Shown here piece by piece: positions 1 to 9,470 of a stretch of DNA of 62,723 nucleotides. A program made the translations under genes and the position numbers. The notes beneath the pieces are model-generated. The model did no database searches and was not told the origin of the DNA. It was given only the letters and a program-made list of their open reading frames with translations. Source of the DNA: Oscillochloris sp. (lineage in GTDB: Bacteria > Chloroflexota > Chloroflexia > Chloroflexales > Chloroflexaceae); assembly GCA_012032775.1 (NCBI GenBank), contig JAAUQO010000006.1, positions 1-62,723 of the forward strand, in the 5' to 3' direction. Numbering within the stretch: position 1 is the stretch's first letter; each line of letters starts with the position of its first letter.

Positions 1-502
1 GTGTTCAGCTCGTTTCGCAATTGGGTACTTGCCGCCGGCGCCACCAGGCCGGGGATGAGCCTGGCCGCGATCGCGCTGAACCCTGTTCTTCCACCAGGCG
101 TGCATTGGCCTCACGTGCCGCCTGCGCTTCGATACTATCAGGCCCGGCTTTGGTATCACACAACATAAGGGCGCGGACCCGATCGCCATGGCGGCGCAGA
201 AAGGCAAAACCGATATAGCCGCCCATCGACAGCCCGCCCAGGATCACATGTTCCAGATTCAGGTGATCAAGCAGCGCCGCCAGATCATCGGCATGTTGAT
301 CCATGGTGTACATGCCGGGCGGGGCCTCGCTATCGCCGAAACCACGCAGATCAGGCGTAATCACCCGATAGCGGTCGTGCAGTGCCGCCACCTGGGCCTG
401 CCAGATCTTTCCGTTGAGCGGAAAGGCATGCACCAACAATACCGCCGGTCCGTCGCCGCTCTCTTCATACTGCATCAGAATGCCGTTCACCTGAGCTTCC
501 AT
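1..502 (-). CDS. Alpha/beta-fold hydrolase, partial and frameshifted
   Basis: N-terminal part of an alpha/beta hydrolase, probably an esterase, lactonase or C-C hydrolase; the substrate cannot be read. Visible are the oxyanion segment VHAFPLNG near residue 25, the strand ending DLRGFGDS near residue 58, and the nucleophile elbow GLSMGG near residue 93 (Ser nucleophile). The gene runs off the left edge, so the acid and the catalytic His are outside the window. A one-base loss near 81-85, in a CCC run, throws the frame into an early stop. Restoring one base gives FSAIAARLIPGLVAP, which continues to the edge and fits the family. Its start is 213 bp from the divergent radical SAM gene. Confidence 0.8.
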
Positions 503-715
503 CGGGCTTCTCCTTTGAGCAGGAAGTGGTAGAATAGGTGTGCGATTCGAGGCGTGAGCGTCTTATTCCGGGTTTCTTTGATGCAACTTGTATTCCGTCG
601 CGCCAATCGCTTCGCTAAAACAGGTTTGTGTGGCTCTGAACGAGCCGCAGGCGCGCGAACAGTTTCGGTATTGGCGTGCCGAATATCGAAACCTGTGTAC
701 CCTGTATCGTAATTC

Positions 716-1894
716 ATGACGGATCTCGACACAAAACTCGATCTGCTTGCCGACGCCGCGCGCTATGATCTTTGCCAGACTTATGCGCGCCCTGGGCGCA
801 AGTATACGCCACGCCAGGCAAGTTGGGCGGCGCCCGAATCCGACGACGCCGATCGGCGCAATCGGCCGGTGTTTCGGATTTTGATGAGCAGCGAGTGTGC
901 CTGGAATTGCGCCTATTGTCCGCTGCGGGCCGCCAATGATCTGCCGCGCACGGCCCTTGAGCCGGAAGAATTGGCGACGGCATTCCTGCCCCGCTATGAA
1001 TCCGGCGCCGTGCAGGGGTTATTTGTCTCCACCGCTGTGCATTCCGATGTGGCTACCGCCGTCAATCGCATGCTCGATGGGGTGGAGTTGTTGCGTACCC
1101 GCCACGCCTATCAGGGTTATGTGCATGTCAAACTGCTGCCCGGCACTGCGGCAAGCGATGTGGAGCGCGCCGCCCGGTTGGCCGATCGGCTTAGCCTGAA
1201 TCTGGAGGCGCCGAATGCCGATCGGCTGGCCCGCATCTCGCCCGAACGGCGTTGGGATACCGATCTGATCGAGCGATTGCGCTGGGCGCGGGATTGGCAG
1301 CGCGAGGGTGGCATGCTCGGCGCGGGCCTGGCGACGCAGTTTGTGGTCGGCGCCGCCGGCGAACGTGATCGCGAGATTTTGAATGCCGGCAGCTGGCTTT
1401 ATCGCGATTTTGGTTTGCGGCGCGTCTATTTCGGCGCCTTCCGCCCGGTTGTCGGCACGCCGCTGGAGGATGGCGAGCGGACGCCGGCCGTGCGGGTGCA
1501 ACGGCTTCAGCAGGCCGACTGGTTGCTACGCCGGTATGGCTTTCTGCAGGGTGAGTTGCCGTTTGCCCCCGACGGCGATCTGCCGCTGCATATCGACCCG
1601 AAACTAGCCTGGGCCCTTGGCCGTCCCGAGCAGTTTCCGCTCGAACTCAATACCGCTTCCGCCGAACAGTTGCTGCGTGTCCCCGGCCTCGGCCCGGTTA
1701 GTGTCGAGCGGATCATCCGACTGCGCCGGATCGGGCGTTTCCGCGAGCGCGAACATCTCTTTAATCTTGGCCCTCAGGCTCGCAAAGCGCTCGACTTCGT
1801 CACCTTCGACGGGCGCTACTTTGGCCGCTCACGCATCGATCTGGAGCGTGTGTACGCGCCGAAGCCCGTGGTGGAGCAACTGACGTTATGGTGA
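716..1894 (+). CDS. Radical SAM protein, putative DNA modification/repair type (UDG-linked family)
   Basis: Radical SAM enzyme of about 392 residues resembling the family annotated as putative DNA modification/repair radical SAM protein, which often neighbours uracil-DNA glycosylase-like genes. The [4Fe-4S]/SAM motif CxxxCxxC is C61, C65 and C68 (SECAWNCAYCPL). The TIM-barrel core follows, and residues about 318-345 form a helix-hairpin-helix (VPGLGPVSVERI), a non-specific DNA-binding module. The last residues, EQLTLW, resemble the beta-clamp binding pentapeptide. The reaction is unknown for the family. A type-4 UDG that also ends in a clamp-like motif lies 7 kb downstream. The start ATG is the first in frame. 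Confidence 0.88.
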   Translation: MTDLDTKLDLLADAARYDLCQTYARPGRKYTPRQASWAAPESDDADRRNRPVFRILMSSECAWNCAYCPLRAANDLPRTALEPEELATAFLPRYESGAVQGLFVSTAVHSDVATAVNRMLDGVELLRTRHAYQGYVHVKLLPGTAASDVERAARLADRLSLNLEAPNADRLARISPERRWDTDLIERLRWARDWQREGGMLGAGLATQFVVGAAGERDREILNAGSWLYRDFGLRRVYFGAFRPVVGTPLEDGERTPAVRVQRLQQADWLLRRYGFLQGELPFAPDGDLPLHIDPKLAWALGRPEQFPLELNTASAEQLLRVPGLGPVSVERIIRLRRIGRFREREHLFNLGPQARKALDFVTFDGRYFGRSRIDLERVYAPKPVVEQLTLW

Positions 1895-1986
1895 TGCAGC
1901 TCGGTCATACGAGGTTGCGCCGTTTGATCACGGGGCTGATCGGCCTTGGGCTGTGCCTCGCCTTTGGGCAGGCTGCACCGCGCAGG

Positions 1987-3098
1987 TTACGTCCTGTGAG
2001 TGGACAAACCCTCATCGAACTCCTCGTCGTCGGTCGTGGCCAGCCAGGGCGGGTGCGGGATCGGGTCGAAATCCAGCAAGCGCTTAAGGCCCCCTGCCGC
2101 GCCGATCGCCGTCAGTGCCGTTGCCCACGGTGCAGCCGGGCAACTCAACCGGCGTCCGGCCTCGTCTTCTTGCGGCGGCGCCTGTTCTTCCAGGCGTGCC
2201 AACAACTCGTTTGCCCGTTCGGCCTGGCCTAATTCAAGTGCCAACAGGTAGCTAAAGCCGAGGACAAGCGTGGTGCGGGCGGCAGGTTGTTCAAGGGTCG
2301 GCCAATGCCGTTCCGCCAGACGCTGGGTTACGTCCGGTGCCAGCGGCGCCAGCAGCGCCAGGCTCCAGGCGTCGTTGAGCGGATCGCCGCCGAATGAGGC
2401 GCGCGCCGCTTCAGATCGTATGTGCCGGCAAAGACGCCCCGCCCAAACATCCTCGGGCCACGCAGGGCGATCCGTTCTTCCAGCGCACTCAGCCAGCGAT
2501 CACCGGCGCCGGCGTGATCACCGCCGAATGCGCGATCACTCAGGTGTAGCGCCCAGAGCACATGCAGCATCTCGTAGGGCAGTGCCACTGTGCCGTAAGA
2601 CGGAACTCCGCCGTCGGGCCACTCACGCATGCGCCGCACCAGTGTCGCCGTCAGATCGGCTGGTGGGTAGCGGAAACAAAAATCACTCAACCAGCGCAAT
2701 TCTACCGGCTCGTCTTCCGGCGGCGCAATGCCCAGCAATGCACGTAAGCTGTAGATCGCGGCGAGCTGGCCGGCGAATCCGGCATTTCCCTCGCTGATCG
2801 GATCGGGCAACAACCCGGCTCGCTCGGCAACCAGGGCTGCATCGGCCCAGATCCGGCGTTGACCCAGGCGCGCACTGATGGCTGTCAGCCCGGCCAACCC
2901 GCGCTCGCGCTCCGCAGCATCGGCCTCCGGTGCGCAGGCCAGAATCACTAATGCCAGCCCGGTAAAAGTCAGTTGATCACGCAGCGAGGTTGTCCGGCTG
3001 CCGGGATCGCCTAGATCAAAACCTTCCCAGCGATTCGGCGGCTGTTCCGTCAGTTGCGCGAAATAATTCAAATATGCAGCACATGGTTCTGGTAACAT
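1987..3098 (-). CDS. Uncharacterised protein, frameshifted
   Basis: About 370 residues once one base is restored near 2395-2406 in a GCGCGC stretch. The upstream frame gives residues 1 to about 237, and the downstream frame continues SFGGDPLNDAWSLALLAPL to the stop at 1987. The protein is soluble and rich in Leu, Ala and Trp, with helical pairs suggesting an (alpha/alpha) barrel. Segments such as GVPSYGTVALPYEMLHVLWAL recall terpene-cyclase or linalool-dehydratase-like folds, but I cannot assign it. Its ATG lies 2 bp after the hisC stop, so the two genes are co-transcribed, with this one downstream. I give no function. Confidence 0.55.
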
Positions 3099-3100
3099 AT

Positions 3101-4171
3101 TTAGGCTTCGAGCGTTGATTGCAACGCCGCGATGAATCGTTCATTCTGCTCTTCGGTTCCAAAGGAGACGCGGATCAGCCCCGGCAAGCCCCAGCCGGCC
3201 AGCGGCGTAACGGCGAAGCCGCGCTCGCGTAATCCGGCCGTTACGGCTGCATCATCGCCGACGGCAAACGCTACAAAATTCGTCTCACCGGCGATCGGCT
3301 TCAGCCCCAGCCCACGTAACCTATGCTCAAAAAATGCCCTGCTGGCGATCGCATGTGCCCGTGAGCGCTCCAGGTGCTCGTCGTCGTCCAATGCGGCGAT
3401 CCCGGCCACTTGCGCCGGCAAACTGACATTGAAGACCGGGCGCACCCGATCGAGATAACCGATCAACTCGGGGTGGGCGTAGCCATAGCCCAGTCGCAGC
3501 CCGGCCAGGCCGTGGATCTTGGCGAAGGTGCGCAGCAAGATCACGTTCTTGCGCCCGGCCCGCAACTCCGGTAGCAGATCCGGATAATCGGTTCGGGTCG
3601 CAAACTCGACATAAGCCTCATCCATCACAATCAGCACATCATCCGGCACGGCCGCCAGGAACGCCTGCACCTCCGCAGCCCCAACGGTTGCGCCGGTGGG
3701 ATTATTCGGGTTGCAGACGAACACCACGCGGGTGCGTTCCCTAAGGGCGGCTGCCATTGCCGGCAGATCGTGGCTGTGGTTGCGCAACGGCACCTGCACC
3801 GCCCTTGCGCCCAGCTCACGGCTGCGGATCAAATAACTGATAAACGTCCCGCTTGCCATCAGCGCCTCGTCGCCCTCGCCCAGCAATCCCAGGCAGATCA
3901 GCAGCAGTAACTCGTCGGAGCCGTTGCTACAGATCACATGTTCCGGCCCCAGGCCCACCTTTGCCCCAAGGGCGCTGCGCAGCGCCAGAGCGCCCGCATC
4001 AGGATAGCGGTGGATCTCGCCGGCGATCGCTTGAAATGCCGCGATCGCCTTTGGTGAAGGGCCGAGCGGATTCTCATTCGACGACAGCTTGACCAATTCG
4101 GCCGACGGCCCGGAAACTAACTTCGCCGGCTTATAGGCCGGGAGCGACTGAATATGTTCTTTGTAGTGCAT
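3101..4171 (-). CDS. hisC: Histidinol-phosphate aminotransferase
   Basis: PLP-dependent class I/II aminotransferase (356 residues) that transfers an amino group from glutamate to imidazole-acetol phosphate in histidine synthesis. Diagnostic features are SSNENPLGPSP near residue 31, CNPNNPTG near 153, MDEAYVEF near 183, and the PLP lysine K218 in FAKIHGLAGLRLGYG. Length matches the family. HisC enzymes sometimes also act on aromatic substrates, and no other his gene is in the window. It is followed after 2 bp by an unknown gene, and its ATG is 71 bp from the histidine kinase stop, so it may belong to the same leftward transcript. Confidence 0.93.
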   Translation of the reverse strand: MHYKEHIQSLPAYKPAKLVSGPSAELVKLSSNENPLGPSPKAIAAFQAIAGEIHRYPDAGALALRSALGAKVGLGPEHVICSNGSDELLLLICLGLLGEGDEALMASGTFISYLIRSRELGARAVQVPLRNHSHDLPAMAAALRERTRVVFVCNPNNPTGATVGAAEVQAFLAAVPDDVLIVMDEAYVEFATRTDYPDLLPELRAGRKNVILLRTFAKIHGLAGLRLGYGYAHPELIGYLDRVRPVFNVSLPAQVAGIAALDDDEHLERSRAHAIASRAFFEHRLRGLGLKPIAGETNFVAFAVGDDAAVTAGLRERGFAVTPLAGWGLPGLIRVSFGTEEQNERFIAALQSTLEA

Positions 4172-4242
4172 TTGTCGTGCTCACCAGATTTCGCATATGC
4201 AGGATGCATTCGGCAATTTCGCATGCTGCCGTTCGCATTGAT

Positions 4243-6447
4243 CTAAGGCTGGCTCAGCGGCAGCGTGAACGAAAAGATACTACCGGCGCTATCATTGCTG
4301 TCAACCCAGATTTTGCCGCCGTGCATCTGCACAAACTGCCGGCTCAGATACAGGCCCAGCCCCAGCCCTTCGGCGCGCTGGCCGCGGGCCCGGAAATAGC
4401 GCTGGAACAGCTTTGCGCGTTGCTCAACCGGCACCCCGGCGCCAGAGTCGATCACACTGATCAATGCGGCGGAGGCCTCGTCATCGCCCAGTTCACTCGA
4501 TCGCGCGCGGCGCAACCGCACCGTAACCGGACTTTCGGCCGGGCTGTACTTGATCGCGTTGCCCACCAGGTTGGTGATCACCTGCCGAATCCGCAATGGA
4601 TCGCCCTCAACCTCCAGCGCATCGTCGTCGCTCTCAAGAATCAGTTCACGGCTGCCTGCCGCCGGACGCTGTTGATCGAGAACCTGGCTGATCAGCGAAA
4701 CCAGTTCGGTCGGTTGGATTTGCAGATCAAGTTGCCCGGCGTCGATCCGTGAGACATCGAGCAGGTTATCGACCAGTCGCAACATATGCGAGACCTGCTG
4801 CGACAAAATCGTCAATCCGTGCAGATCACGCGGATCGGCCTCGTTGCGTTGTTTCTCGCGTCGCAGCAACAGATCGGCGTAGCTGCGCACCGCCGCCAGC
4901 GGACTACGTAATTCGTGGGCTGCTACCGCCAAAAACTCATCTTTGGCCCGCTCGACGCGCTGGCTGGCGGTAATATCGCGGAAAACAACCACCGCGCCTT
5001 CAATCGTGCCGTTATCGGTACGTGCCGGTGCGCCGGAAAAACTCATCACCGTCTCATCTCCGCTCACGCCCCGTAAAATCAGCCGATAATCCTGAAAAAT
5101 CTCGCCCGAAAGCGCTCGGGCAAACGGCAGTCGATTCAACTCCAATGGCGAACCGTCGATCTCACGCATACGGTAGAAATCGGGCATCTCGGCCAACGGC
5201 TGCTCGAACGGCAACGAATTCAGGCCCAGCAATGTCAGCGCCGCTTCGTTAGCCAGTGTCAGCCGACCGCGCGAATCACAGAGCAACACACCTTCTGCGA
5301 TCGAAGTGACCACCGTGTTGAGCTTACGACGTTCGGCCTGACTATCATCGTAGAGCCGGACGTTCGCAATTGCAAAGCCAACCTGATTGCAGATTGGCAT
5401 CAGCATTGCTTGATCGGCGCGCCGATTCAGATCGGGAGTGCCATAGAGCGCCAGCACACCGGCGACAGTGCCGCCGGCAAGGAGCGGGAAATACGCCGTT
5501 GCTGCCAGACCTGCCTCCAAAAACAGCCCTTCGTTGCGCTCCTCCAGAAGCGGACGGAGCGACGGTTGACCGTAATGCACCACTTCGGCGCAGGGCGAAT
5601 CGGCAACCGGCAACGATTGTAAAAGCGCAATCGCATCGCCCGGCAGATCACGTTGTGCGCCGAGGCGCAGCAGATCATGTTCGGTATCGAGCAACAGCAA
5701 CGCGCCGCATGCGCCGGGCACCAATTCCAGCACCACATCAAGGGCGCTATGCACAAGATCCTGCAGATCGGCCGCCGTCTGAATCGCCGTCACCACCGCA
5801 TCGAACGCCTTCAAACGGCGTTCACTATGCTGAACATCGTCATAAAGTTGGGCATTCTTAATTGTGGCGGCGGCAATACTGGCAAAGATTTGCAGATCGG
5901 GCAAATCCGCATCCTCGATCGGCCGCCAGGTGTCGTTTTCGGGCGTCCCCAGGCTAAACAGTTCCAGCACACCCGTAACCTCAGGGCCAACCAGCAGTGG
6001 AATCGTGGCATTAGCGATCCGGCGCGGCAGTTGTTCGGAGAGCAATTGAAATGCAGTTGCGCAGGCCGGAGAAAGCGGCGTTGCGAGTTCCCGATAGCCG
6101 AGGCGGGTTGTGTTGCGCTGAGGTGTGCCGCGTTGCAACGCCGTGCCCGCCGGCCCTTCCCCGGAACGCAGATGGCACTTCATAAGCGCCTGAGTGGCCG
6201 TATCGTCAAGCGGCAATCCGGCGATTGCCAGCGGACGCAACCGCCCATCGGCATAGATCCACAGGATCGCGCCCTGAATGAACGACAACGTATGAACGGC
6301 GCCGTTCACAATCTGCGAATAGAGTGTTTTCGGATCAAGGGTTGCCACCAACGACGGAGCGGCGCGCAGCAGGCCGAGCATGTCGGCGGTATGAGAACGC
6401 CGTGATGAGCGGCGGGCGCGACGTGGCGTCTGCTGCTTTTCCGTCAT
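4243..6447 (-). CDS. Sensor histidine kinase with two GAF domains and a PAS domain
   Basis: Soluble hybrid-free histidine kinase of 734 residues with no membrane segment. The order is GAF (about 30-200), GAF (about 210-368), PAS (about 375-492), HisKA with phospho-acceptor H511 in AHELRSPLAAV, and HATPase_c with N-box ITNLVGNAIKYSP (about 624-636), G1 DSGAGVP (about 667-673) and G2 GLGLGLY (about 694-700). GAF domains suggest sensing of a small ligand or redox/light state, but no chromophore cysteine is obvious. The ATG overlaps the epimerase stop by 4 bp (ATGA), so the two are translationally coupled. No response regulator gene is adjacent, so its partner lies elsewhere. Confidence 0.92.
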   Translation of the reverse strand: MTEKQQTPRRARRSSRRSHTADMLGLLRAAPSLVATLDPKTLYSQIVNGAVHTLSFIQGAILWIYADGRLRPLAIAGLPLDDTATQALMKCHLRSGEGPAGTALQRGTPQRNTTRLGYRELATPLSPACATAFQLLSEQLPRRIANATIPLLVGPEVTGVLELFSLGTPENDTWRPIEDADLPDLQIFASIAAATIKNAQLYDDVQHSERRLKAFDAVVTAIQTAADLQDLVHSALDVVLELVPGACGALLLLDTEHDLLRLGAQRDLPGDAIALLQSLPVADSPCAEVVHYGQPSLRPLLEERNEGLFLEAGLAATAYFPLLAGGTVAGVLALYGTPDLNRRADQAMLMPICNQVGFAIANVRLYDDSQAERRKLNTVVTSIAEGVLLCDSRGRLTLANEAALTLLGLNSLPFEQPLAEMPDFYRMREIDGSPLELNRLPFARALSGEIFQDYRLILRGVSGDETVMSFSGAPARTDNGTIEGAVVVFRDITASQRVERAKDEFLAVAAHELRSPLAAVRSYADLLLRREKQRNEADPRDLHGLTILSQQVSHMLRLVDNLLDVSRIDAGQLDLQIQPTELVSLISQVLDQQRPAAGSRELILESDDDALEVEGDPLRIRQVITNLVGNAIKYSPAESPVTVRLRRARSSELGDDEASAALISVIDSGAGVPVEQRAKLFQRYFRARGQRAEGLGLGLYLSRQFVQMHGGKIWVDSNDSAGSIFSFTLPLSQP

Positions 6448-7390
6448 CCCGCACGCTCCTCGCCGCGACTCCAGGCAACTGCCCGGCGGATACCCTCGTC
6501 AAGCGAAACTTGCGGCTGATAGCCGAGCAGATCGCGGGCCAGGCCAATATCGGCGACATAATAGGTCACTCGCCGGGACGTTTGGCCGGCTCAACAATGA
6601 TCTGTGGTGCGACATGCAGCGCATCACCGATCAGTTCCGCCATTTGCACCAGTGAATTGCCCTGCCCATAGGCCAGATTGATCGTCCGGTTCTCTACGCT
6701 CCCAAGCATCAGGCGATCCAGACCGCGCACAATCCCCTCGACACAATCATCGACATACGTAAAATCGAGCACCTTCTCGCGTCCGAAAACCGTCACCGGT
6801 TCACCGCCGGCGATCTTCCGAATAAAGAGCGGGATCACCCGCTCCATGCGCTCGATATCATTATCGTAGCGACCATACACATTCGAGAAGCGAAAGATCA
6901 GATAGCGTAACCCATAACAACGGGCATACGAATAGATCAGCGCTTCGCCGCTGATCTTCGAGGCCGAGTACGGACTCTCGGTGAAGCTGAAATCGGCGTT
7001 GCGCTCCTCGGTAATATAGCGGTGGATATCGCCGTACACCTCACGCGACGAGGAGAAGATGATCGGCAGGCCGTTCATCCGGCAATATTCAAGCACATTG
7101 AATGTGAGGTTGATATTCTCCAGTGCCCGGTGGGGATGCTCAACGAGTTCGTGGACTTTGGCATTGGCCGCCAGATGCACCACCACATCACAGGGAGGAT
7201 AAGGGGCGCCGCCGATGCCGCTACGAAACTCGCGATGGGCCGCTGCCAGATCTTGCAGCAACGTGGGGAAGCGATCAGTCCAGGGATTCACGCGCCGGTC
7301 TACACCAAAGACCGTATGGCCCTCGGCGAGCAGACGCAGCGCCAGATTAGTTCCGATCTGGCCGCTGGAGCCGGTGATCAAGACACGCAT
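6444..7390 (-). CDS. NAD-dependent sugar epimerase/dehydratase, frameshifted
   Basis: Extended short-chain dehydrogenase of the UDP-glucose 4-epimerase class acting on a nucleotide sugar, likely for polysaccharide synthesis. The NAD-binding TGSSGQIGTNL is at residues 7-17, SSSREVYG carries the catalytic Ser/Thr position, and YSASK is the Tyr-Lys pair. The frame stops at 6566, but one restored base near 6566-6572 gives RPGEVTYYVADIGLARDLLG and continues to a TGA at 6444-6446. That is the usual family C-terminus, and it overlaps the kinase ATG by 4 bp. The break is therefore most likely a sequence error. Exact substrate unknown. Confidence 0.82.
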
Positions 7391-7803
7391 GGTCTGGGGC
7401 CGTTACCTGGAAGCAGCATACAAATCGAATTGCCGCACGGAGCCTTAGTATACCAGTAATTCACAATGCATGTGCCGAGCGCATACTCTACCCAGGGCAA
7501 CTGCAACGTCGGGGAATCCTTTGTCATTCCGACCCCCTCGGCGGAGTTTACCCTGAGTGCAGCCGAAGGACTCGGGGCAGGCTCCACGCGGCAGCGAGCG
7601 GAGCGGAGGAATCTCGGCATGGCATCTGCACGCTGCACAACCGATTCCCGCGCGACCCGCCACGGCGCCTGTGGTTCCGGTCGGGGTGAAAAGGGCGTCG
7701 GATGCAGGACGTTGCAACAGCCTGATTACCCTACCGGCTTATCACCAGGGGCTGGGCATAACCATCACTTGCTCGGCGCTCGGAACCGCAGCACTTGCGG
7801 TTC
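7391..7803. other. Intergenic region with no supported gene
   Basis: About 410 bp between the epimerase start and the MarR stop. Short open frames occur on both strands, but none has a ribosome-binding site or recognisable protein. The stretch at about 7530-7620 (CTGAGTGCAGCCGAAGGA and following) has the look of a dispersed non-coding repeat. No promoter or terminator could be assigned with confidence. Confidence 0.4.
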
Positions 7804-8367
7804 TTAATCATTGGCGACGACAGGAAAGCTATTCGGCGACTGGGCGCCGTTTTCGTGGATGAGGTGATGGCCGCCGTTGGCATGCAGCGCCATAAGGCCA
7901 TTTGTGGCGCTTAGGGGCTGCCCGGTCAGGCTTTGCAGGAACTGCTGCAGCAACTGGGTGAGCTCGACAAGTTGCGTCGAGCTGAACGGTCGCAACATGC
8001 GATCCATGTCTTCGCGGCGCGCCTGCTCAACCCGCGCCAGCCGCGTTTCACCGGCCGGTGTCAGGGTTACCTGCACCACGCGCCGATCTTCCGAATCGCG
8101 AACCCGACCGACGAGATGATCGTCGATCAGCCGATCGACAATCCCGGTCAGGGTGCCGGCCGACTGCTGAGTGATTTCGGCCAGTTCACTCATGCGGCAG
8201 ATCCCCGAATCGCGAATGGCGAACAGCGTTACCATTTGCGGCAAAGTCAAATCGATGTCGGGCTGACTAAGGGTTTGTAATAATTGTTTGTGGCTTTGCC
8301 AGGTGATCTGGCGTACGACGTCTTCGATCATTGCAATGTACTCAGAGCGGACGTCGGTCAGTGCCAT
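7804..8367 (-). CDS. MarR-family transcriptional regulator
   Basis: Winged-helix regulator of 187 residues. The helix-turn-helix is around residues 58-85 (MSELAEITQQSAGTLTGIVDRLIDDHLVGRVRD), followed by the wing DSEDRRVVQVTLTPAGE, the signature of MarR proteins. These dimers usually repress efflux or stress genes and release DNA on binding phenolic ligands or on thiol oxidation. No target is adjacent in the same direction. The C-terminal tail of about 35 residues is longer than usual. The region upstream of its ATG at 8400-8480 is AT-rich and is the likely site of its own promoter. Confidence 0.92.
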   Translation of the reverse strand: MALTDVRSEYIAMIEDVVRQITWQSHKQLLQTLSQPDIDLTLPQMVTLFAIRDSGICRMSELAEITQQSAGTLTGIVDRLIDDHLVGRVRDSEDRRVVQVTLTPAGETRLARVEQARREDMDRMLRPFSSTQLVELTQLLQQFLQSLTGQPLSATNGLMALHANGGHHLIHENGAQSPNSFPVVAND

Positions 8368-8806
8368 GCCGTCTCTCCCGCTGTAGTGCTGATGCCGGAC
8401 GATATCTTACGAGAAATGGAATTATTCTTGTATGAAATATTTTAAGTATTCTTTATATTAGCTTATAAAAAATGAAATGTCAACCTCTTGCACAAATCGC
8501 AACGGTGCTTTGCAAAGCGGAAAACGGCTTTTTTAGACGCAGGTTGCGATGTTGTGGCCTACCGGCGTTCCGGGGTTATTACCGCCTGGCTATGCCGTGC
8601 GGCAGGTGCCGTCGGCGGGCCAAATTGCAGGGTCTGAAGCAGTATCATGACTGCCTTGCTATGCGGCAAGGGCTGCCGGCTGCAACATTGGCGGCCGGAC
8701 ATATCATGACATGGAATGTGTATCTCGCCATTTATCTCGCCATGATGTATAATGGACGCTAGAACTGTACCGTCCGGAATGTGGGCGGCATTCGTTGTGA
8801 GGTTTG
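8368..8806. other. Divergent intergenic region between MarR gene and UDG gene
   Basis: About 440 bp containing an AT-rich block at 8400-8480 next to the MarR start and a promoter for the UDG gene at 8725-8753. A 96-codon open frame (8472-8762) is not supported: it has no ribosome-binding site, a cysteine/arginine-rich translation and no family. Confidence 0.45.
8725..8753 (+). promoter_or_regulatory. Promoter of the UDG gene with tandem 12-bp repeat
   Basis: A perfect -10 TATAAT at 8748-8753 lies 17 bp after a 4/6-match -35 (TCGCCA, 8725-8730). Two direct repeats of about 12 bp (tATCTCGCCAT, 8720-8731 and 8732-8743) overlap the -35 and spacer, as a regulator-binding site would. The predicted transcript start is near 8760. 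Confidence 0.5.
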
Positions 8807-9442
8807 ATGTCCGGTTCCGTTGGCGACATAACAGTTATTGCTCAGGAAGTGCGCGGCTGTACGCGCTGCGGCTTGCACACTGGTCGCGTGCGTGCAGTGC
8901 CCGGTGAAGGCCCCGCCGACGCAAAGATCATGCTGATCGGCGAAGGGCCGGGTTACCACGAAGATCGTCAAGGGCGGCCGTTTGTTGGGCCGTCGGGCCA
9001 GTTCCTCGACGAGCTATTGGCAATCGCCGGTTTGCGCCGGTCGGATGTATTTATTGCCAATGTCGTCAAATGTCGTCCGCCACAAAATCGTGATCCACAA
9101 CCGGACGAAATTTCCACCTGCACCGAATTGTATCTTTACCGGCAGATTGCGTTGATCGACCCGGCTGTGATTGTCACACTCGGCCGGTTCTCGATGAATC
9201 TGTTTTTGCCGGGCGCACGCATTATGCGTGATCACGGTAAGCCGCAATGGGTGAATGGGCGCTTGATTGTGCCGATGATTCACCCGGCCGCCGCGCTCCA
9301 CCGTCCGGAAAATCGGCCATTGATCGAAGCCGATTTTGAACGGTTGCCGGCTATTCTTGCCGAAGCCGAGGCGGAGCGTAGCACGCCCGCCGATCCGTCG
9401 AATGATGAAGAACCGCCTCTGGAACAGCTCAGTCTGTTTTAG
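8807..9442 (+). CDS. Uracil-DNA glycosylase, type 4 (Fe-S)
   Basis: Family 4 uracil-DNA glycosylase (211 residues), which removes uracil from DNA as the first step of base excision repair. The [4Fe-4S] ligands are C18, C21, C89 and C105. Motif A is GEGPGYHEDRQGRPFVG (about 45-61) and motif B begins H159-PAA. A charged linker precedes a C-terminal EQLSLF that matches the canonical beta sliding clamp binding motif QL[SD]LF. I chose the ATG at 8807; a TTG codon lies directly before it. It heads a two-gene unit with a membrane protein and follows a good promoter. Confidence 0.93.
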   Translation: MSGSVGDITVIAQEVRGCTRCGLHTGRVRAVPGEGPADAKIMLIGEGPGYHEDRQGRPFVGPSGQFLDELLAIAGLRRSDVFIANVVKCRPPQNRDPQPDEISTCTELYLYRQIALIDPAVIVTLGRFSMNLFLPGARIMRDHGKPQWVNGRLIVPMIHPAAALHRPENRPLIEADFERLPAILAEAEAERSTPADPSNDEEPPLEQLSLF

Positions 9443-9470
9443 TTTCCGAGGCTTGCGCCTGAGTTTGGGC

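Noticed and set aside
4172-4242. Possible histidine attenuator before hisC
   Set aside because: The 71-bp gap has no run of His codons and no terminator hairpin.
7466-7807. Small plus-strand frames in the 7.4-7.8 kb intergenic region
   Set aside because: No initiation signals, low-complexity Arg/Ser/Gly translations in several frames at once, and repeat-like DNA.
8472-8762. A 96-codon plus-strand frame between the MarR and UDG genes
   Set aside because: No ribosome-binding site, it overlaps the UDG promoter, and the Cys/Arg-rich translation looks non-coding.
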